A DNA stretch of 64,000 nucleotides, taken from assembly GCA_965662365.1 (NCBI GenBank), contig CBFIHR010000004.1, positions 1 through 64,000 on the forward strand, read 5' to 3'. Shown here one piece after another: positions 61,228 to 64,000 of the stretch. Numbering within the stretch: the stretch's first letter is position 1; the number at the start of each line of letters is the position of its first letter. The stretch is from CAWVWD01 sp965662365. GTDB taxonomy: Bacteria > Bacteroidota > Bacteroidia > Chitinophagales > Saprospiraceae. The notes under the pieces were generated by a model. It was not told the origin of the DNA. It worked only from the letters and a program-made list of their open reading frames with translations, and searched no databases. Both the position numbers and the translations under genes were made by a program.

Positions 61228-62073
61228 TTACAATATCTGTTCTGGAATCGCATAAACAGGAATTTTCTGTTGATACGTCATCTTCTTAGCATGAGAGAAA
61301 CTAAACAACTCTTGGATAAAGTTGCGTTCGTGTGTCACCATGACTAAAATGTCAATTGCATTGTTTTCAGCATAATTTGCTACCGTTTCGACCACGTCAC
61401 TTCCCTCAATCTCGACAAAAGTCAATTCATCATGATGAGCATAGGCTTCTTTAAATGCTTGGATTTGCTTCGTAATCATACCGGTATGCGTTGTGTCAAC
61501 ATGAATGACTTCTACCTGTGCCCTCAAGGCATTTGCCAAAACTAAGACATTATTAATGACTTTATTGTCATCGGTAGAAAAATCAATCGTGACTCCGATT
61601 TTATCTATTCGACCATCAAAAGCCGCTTTTTCAGGAATGACAATAACTGGACAAGATGCCTGTTCCATTACTTCGCCAGCATGTGTGCCAACAAATATCT
61701 CTTTCAAAACAGATGCGCCTTCTGTTCCCATAACGATTAAGTCGTAGTTTTCAGTACGGGCAACATTTGCAATCGTCGTTGTCGTTTCACCTTCAACCAT
61801 TGCATGATTGATTCTAATATGGCCACAATTATGTTCAGTAGCGACTTTTCTTAATGCAGGAATCGCTTGCTGATAATTTTCAAATTCATTCCAATCTAAG
61901 CCATCGTAAAATTCAGAAAGAGAAGCAGGCATTACAAAATCGCCCACATCGGGTTTTTGATAGGCGTGCAATGTCGTAATAGAGGCATTAAGCTGGTTCG
62001 CCAAATCTAAAGCATAAATGAACGCCTTTTGCGTTACGTCACTGAAATCAGTTGGAAATAATATCTTTTTCAT
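61228..62073 (-). CDS. Universal stress protein, two-domain
   Basis: 281 residues, two Usp folds. The first (1-147) has KKILFPTDFSDVTQKAFIYALDLA and ends with the Usp nucleotide motif VMGTEGASVLKEIFVGTHAGEVMEQASCPVIVIP (G-2x-G-9x-G). The second (about 150-281) starts with KIGVTIDFSTDDNKVINN and lacks the complete nucleotide motif. Tandem-Usp proteins respond to stress and stasis. A -7 element lies upstream; monocistronic. Confidence 0.9.
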   Translation of the reverse strand: MKKILFPTDFSDVTQKAFIYALDLANQLNASITTLHAYQKPDVGDFVMPASLSEFYDGLDWNEFENYQQAIPALRKVATEHNCGHIRINHAMVEGETTTTIANVARTENYDLIVMGTEGASVLKEIFVGTHAGEVMEQASCPVIVIPEKAAFDGRIDKIGVTIDFSTDDNKVINNVLVLANALRAQVEVIHVDTTHTGMITKQIQAFKEAYAHHDELTFVEIEGSDVVETVANYAENNAIDILVMVTHERNFIQELFSFSHAKKMTYQQKIPVYAIPEQIL

Positions 62074-62116
62074 GTTACACGGAGGTTTTAAATTTATATT
62101 AGAACTGTTAATACAA

Positions 62117-62124
62117 CAAATATA
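62117..62124 (-). promoter_or_regulatory. Possible -7 element of the universal stress protein gene
   Basis: Minus-strand octamer tatatttg matches TAnnTTTG, 44 nt upstream of the ATG; no clear -33 element. Confidence 0.42.
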
Positions 62125-62332
62125 AATGGAAAGTCATTTTATAAGTGCTGACTTTCGTCAATCTATTTACTGATAACTGTTAATTAATAAAAAAAACGGT
62201 ATAAATCACGACTTTTTGACTAATTATTACGTCTTATATATAAATAAGGAATCTTAATAATCTATATTTAGTATTTCTTTATAAAGTTGCATCAAAATAA
62301 TAAAAAAAACAATTTTAATTAAATTTAATACT

Positions 62333-63523
62333 ATGAAAAAAAATGTACTATTGATAATTCCAATTTTATTATTCGGACTTATCACAAACGCTCAAATTAC
62401 AGTAACAAATTCAGTATTTGCAACGACTAATCAATCGTTTGAAACTGCGATTATCAATGGTTTACAAAATGTAAACATCACACCTGCTGGCCCAAATCAA
62501 ACTTGGGATATGTCGAACTTACAAGGTACACCAATCAATTATACGGCTGCCGATGCTTCTGCTGGTACGTATTTTAGTTTATTTCCTACTTCGTCGATTA
62601 TTTTACCGGAGTTTGGCGGAACAACTGGTGATGCTTACGTACAAGTAGATGCGAATCAGATGTTAACAATTGGCATCGTTGCGACGATTGACGGTTTAGT
62701 ATCGGACTTCCCTGTACCTTTAGGTCAGCCTCGTGTTGATTTGCAAACACCGATGAATTATAATGATGTTTCTGCAAGTTCTTTTGATTTTCAAGTCGCT
62801 TTAGATCCTCACAATCCTTCCGGGACGCAGTTAGATTCTATTATTACAGAGTTTGAAAATCAAGCCGGTGGTTTTGTGACAATCGATTCAATCAGACTTA
62901 CTTTTAATACTAATCGTACAACAGAAGTTGATGCTTGGGGAAATTTAACAACTCCAACAGATGCTTATGATGTCTTAAGATTAAGAAAAGTCGATACGAC
63001 AAATACGATTTTAGAAGTGAAAATTTCAGTATTAGGCTCACCAAACGTTTTATGGCAAGATCCTACTGATCCAAATGGTTTAAATGTTGACCCGGCAGCT
63101 TTAGAGTCTTTAGGTATCGGAATTGACACCATTATCACTTACGAATTTTGGTCTGCAACGGAGCAACAATCAATTTTAACGTATGTAACTGACGGCAACG
63201 GAACACCAACTTATGGTCAGTACGCCCGGGCAGCCAGTAACACAAAAGGGATAATGGGATCGACCATAGAAGTCAACGCTTATCCAAATCCAGCAACGGA
63301 TAATTTTACATTAGAAATGAAAAATTTCGAAGCAGGTGATTACACTTTGAAAATGTACAATATTATCGGAAAAGAAGTGAAATCCGTTCCGTTTCGCTAC
63401 AATGGCGACACGAAAATGTTAGTACAAACGGGCGATTTGAACCACGGTACTTACGTTTATCGTATTTTGAATGATCAAGACGAGCGTTTGGTCACTCGTA
63501 GAATTGTCATTGTTCGTCCATAA
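62333..63523 (+). CDS. Secreted T9SS cargo protein, unknown function
   Basis: 396 residues. Signal peptide about 1-20 (ending ITNAQ). The body (about 21-305) is beta-rich with no catalytic motif I recognise. The C-terminal type A T9SS domain (about 312-396) is clear: IEVNAYPNPATDNFTLEM, YTLKMYNIIGKEVKSV, GTYVYRILNDQDERLVTRRIVI. It would be exported and then attached to the surface or released. Monocistronic with a strong terminator. Confidence 0.85.
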   Translation: MKKNVLLIIPILLFGLITNAQITVTNSVFATTNQSFETAIINGLQNVNITPAGPNQTWDMSNLQGTPINYTAADASAGTYFSLFPTSSIILPEFGGTTGDAYVQVDANQMLTIGIVATIDGLVSDFPVPLGQPRVDLQTPMNYNDVSASSFDFQVALDPHNPSGTQLDSIITEFENQAGGFVTIDSIRLTFNTNRTTEVDAWGNLTTPTDAYDVLRLRKVDTTNTILEVKISVLGSPNVLWQDPTDPNGLNVDPAALESLGIGIDTIITYEFWSATEQQSILTYVTDGNGTPTYGQYARAASNTKGIMGSTIEVNAYPNPATDNFTLEMKNFEAGDYTLKMYNIIGKEVKSVPFRYNGDTKMLVQTGDLNHGTYVYRILNDQDERLVTRRIVIVRP

Positions 63524-63562
63524 TAAAATTAAGATTAGTAGATTTTTCTAAGTCTATTTTTC

Positions 63563-63606
63563 AAAAGTGAGTATTTTGCATCATGTGAAATACTCACTTT
63601 TTTTTT
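63563..63606 (+). terminator. Intrinsic terminator
   Basis: Perfect 14-bp stem (63563-63576 with 63588-63601) and a T-run to 63606. Confidence 0.87.
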
Positions 63607-63626
63607 GAATAAACGATAAGATTATA

Positions 63627-64000
63627 ATGCTAAAAAAATACGTTGCTTCCGTTTTCTATTTACTATCCGTTGTCTTTTTTGTTTTAGGCTTAATCAACCC
63701 AATTCTAAAAAACTCAACTATGATGGGATTTATGGGCGAAAAGTTTATTTATTTGTTGGGGTCTATTAAATATTTTTTTGAAGAGGAGGAGTTTTTTATC
63801 GGGGCTTTGATTTTAACGTTTACCTTTATTTTTCCGATTTTGAAATACCTTTTTATTGGCTTCCGCCTAGTCAATATACAATTTGGACAGATCCGATGGG
63901 TCGGAACACTGGTCGAAATTATTAATAAATGGGCGATGTTAGATGTTTTTGTTGTCGCCTTGATTATTGTCAATATGAAGTTTAATACCTTGATTATCAG
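63627..64000 (+). CDS. PqiA-like integral membrane protein (3' partial)
   Basis: 124 codons from the ATG at 63627; runs off the window. Three membrane helices visible: about 5-22, 57-80 and 108-119. The segment KWAMLDVFVVALIIVNMKF is the PqiA (paraquat-inducible protein A) signature 'W.M.DVFVVALL'. PqiA proteins work with MCE-domain proteins in lipid transport between the membranes in proteobacteria; the partner genes are not visible here. Confidence 0.8.
   Translation, partial: MLKKYVASVFYLLSVVFFVLGLINPILKNSTMMGFMGEKFIYLLGSIKYFFEEEEFFIGALILTFTFIFPILKYLFIGFRLVNIQFGQIRWVGTLVEIINKWAMLDVFVVALIIVNMKFNTLII

Overview
The window is a stretch of an A+T-rich chromosome from a member of the Bacteroidota. 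The evidence is the type IX secretion (T9SS) C-terminal signals on three proteins, a PorP/SprF-type outer-membrane protein next to a 3190-residue PKD-repeat adhesin, the Bacteroidota gene set rpmB-rpmG-DUF4295-ftsY, a GT3-type glycogen synthase, and promoter-like TAnnTTTG/TTTG elements. The combination of giant PKD proteins, rhodopsin and carotenoid genes would fit a marine Saprospiria-like lineage, but that placement is inference.

Layout. 1-6.05 kb: end of a subtilisin-SPOR protease, a T9SS cargo protein, two tandem paralogous lipoproteins and a tail-fibre-like surface protein cut short by an in-frame stop. 6.4-17.1 kb: housekeeping genes (pdxJ, M28 peptidase, NlpC/P60, TrmH-like methylase, recJ, CAP protein, amidase, lipA, TlpA-like thioredoxin, FKBP lipoprotein). 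17.3-19.2 kb: blh (retinal synthesis) followed by a proton-pumping rhodopsin. 19.6-22.4 kb: glycogen synthase and a small barrel protein. 22.6-33.3 kb: giant adhesin plus its PorP/SprF-like partner. 33.8-44.4 kb: M23 peptidase, DciA-like protein, a KdsC/CruF-like/geranylgeranyl-reductase-like operon, iscX, ferredoxin, DUF2520 protein, a deleted AAA/PD-(D/E)XK remnant, ftsY, DUF4295, rpmG, rpmB, tRNA-Arg, rhodanese, DUF4230 and a 45-residue ORF. 44.7-58 kb: PAS-AraC regulator, Big_5-like lipoprotein, pseudouridine synthase, exonuclease and DUF294 pair, 4HB membrane sensor, two amidohydrolases. 58.7-64 kb: pnp, universal stress protein, another T9SS cargo protein and the start of a PqiA-like gene.

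The most notable points are: (1) the rhodopsin has the DTE proton-pump residues, a green-type tuning residue and, by hand alignment, a glycine at the xanthorhodopsin carotenoid-antenna 'fenestration' position; about 18 kb away lies a divergent CruF/DUF422-like carotenoid gene beside a geranylgeranyl-reductase-family gene, so a carotenoid-assisted light-harvesting system is plausible; (2) a dispersed set of locus-specific heptanucleotide arrays, usually folded into hairpins and lying directly 5' of start codons; (3) a roughly 420-residue five-domain super-repeat, four times over, in the giant adhesin; (4) several genes caught in decay or remodelling. No CRISPR array, insertion sequence, prophage or rRNA was seen.
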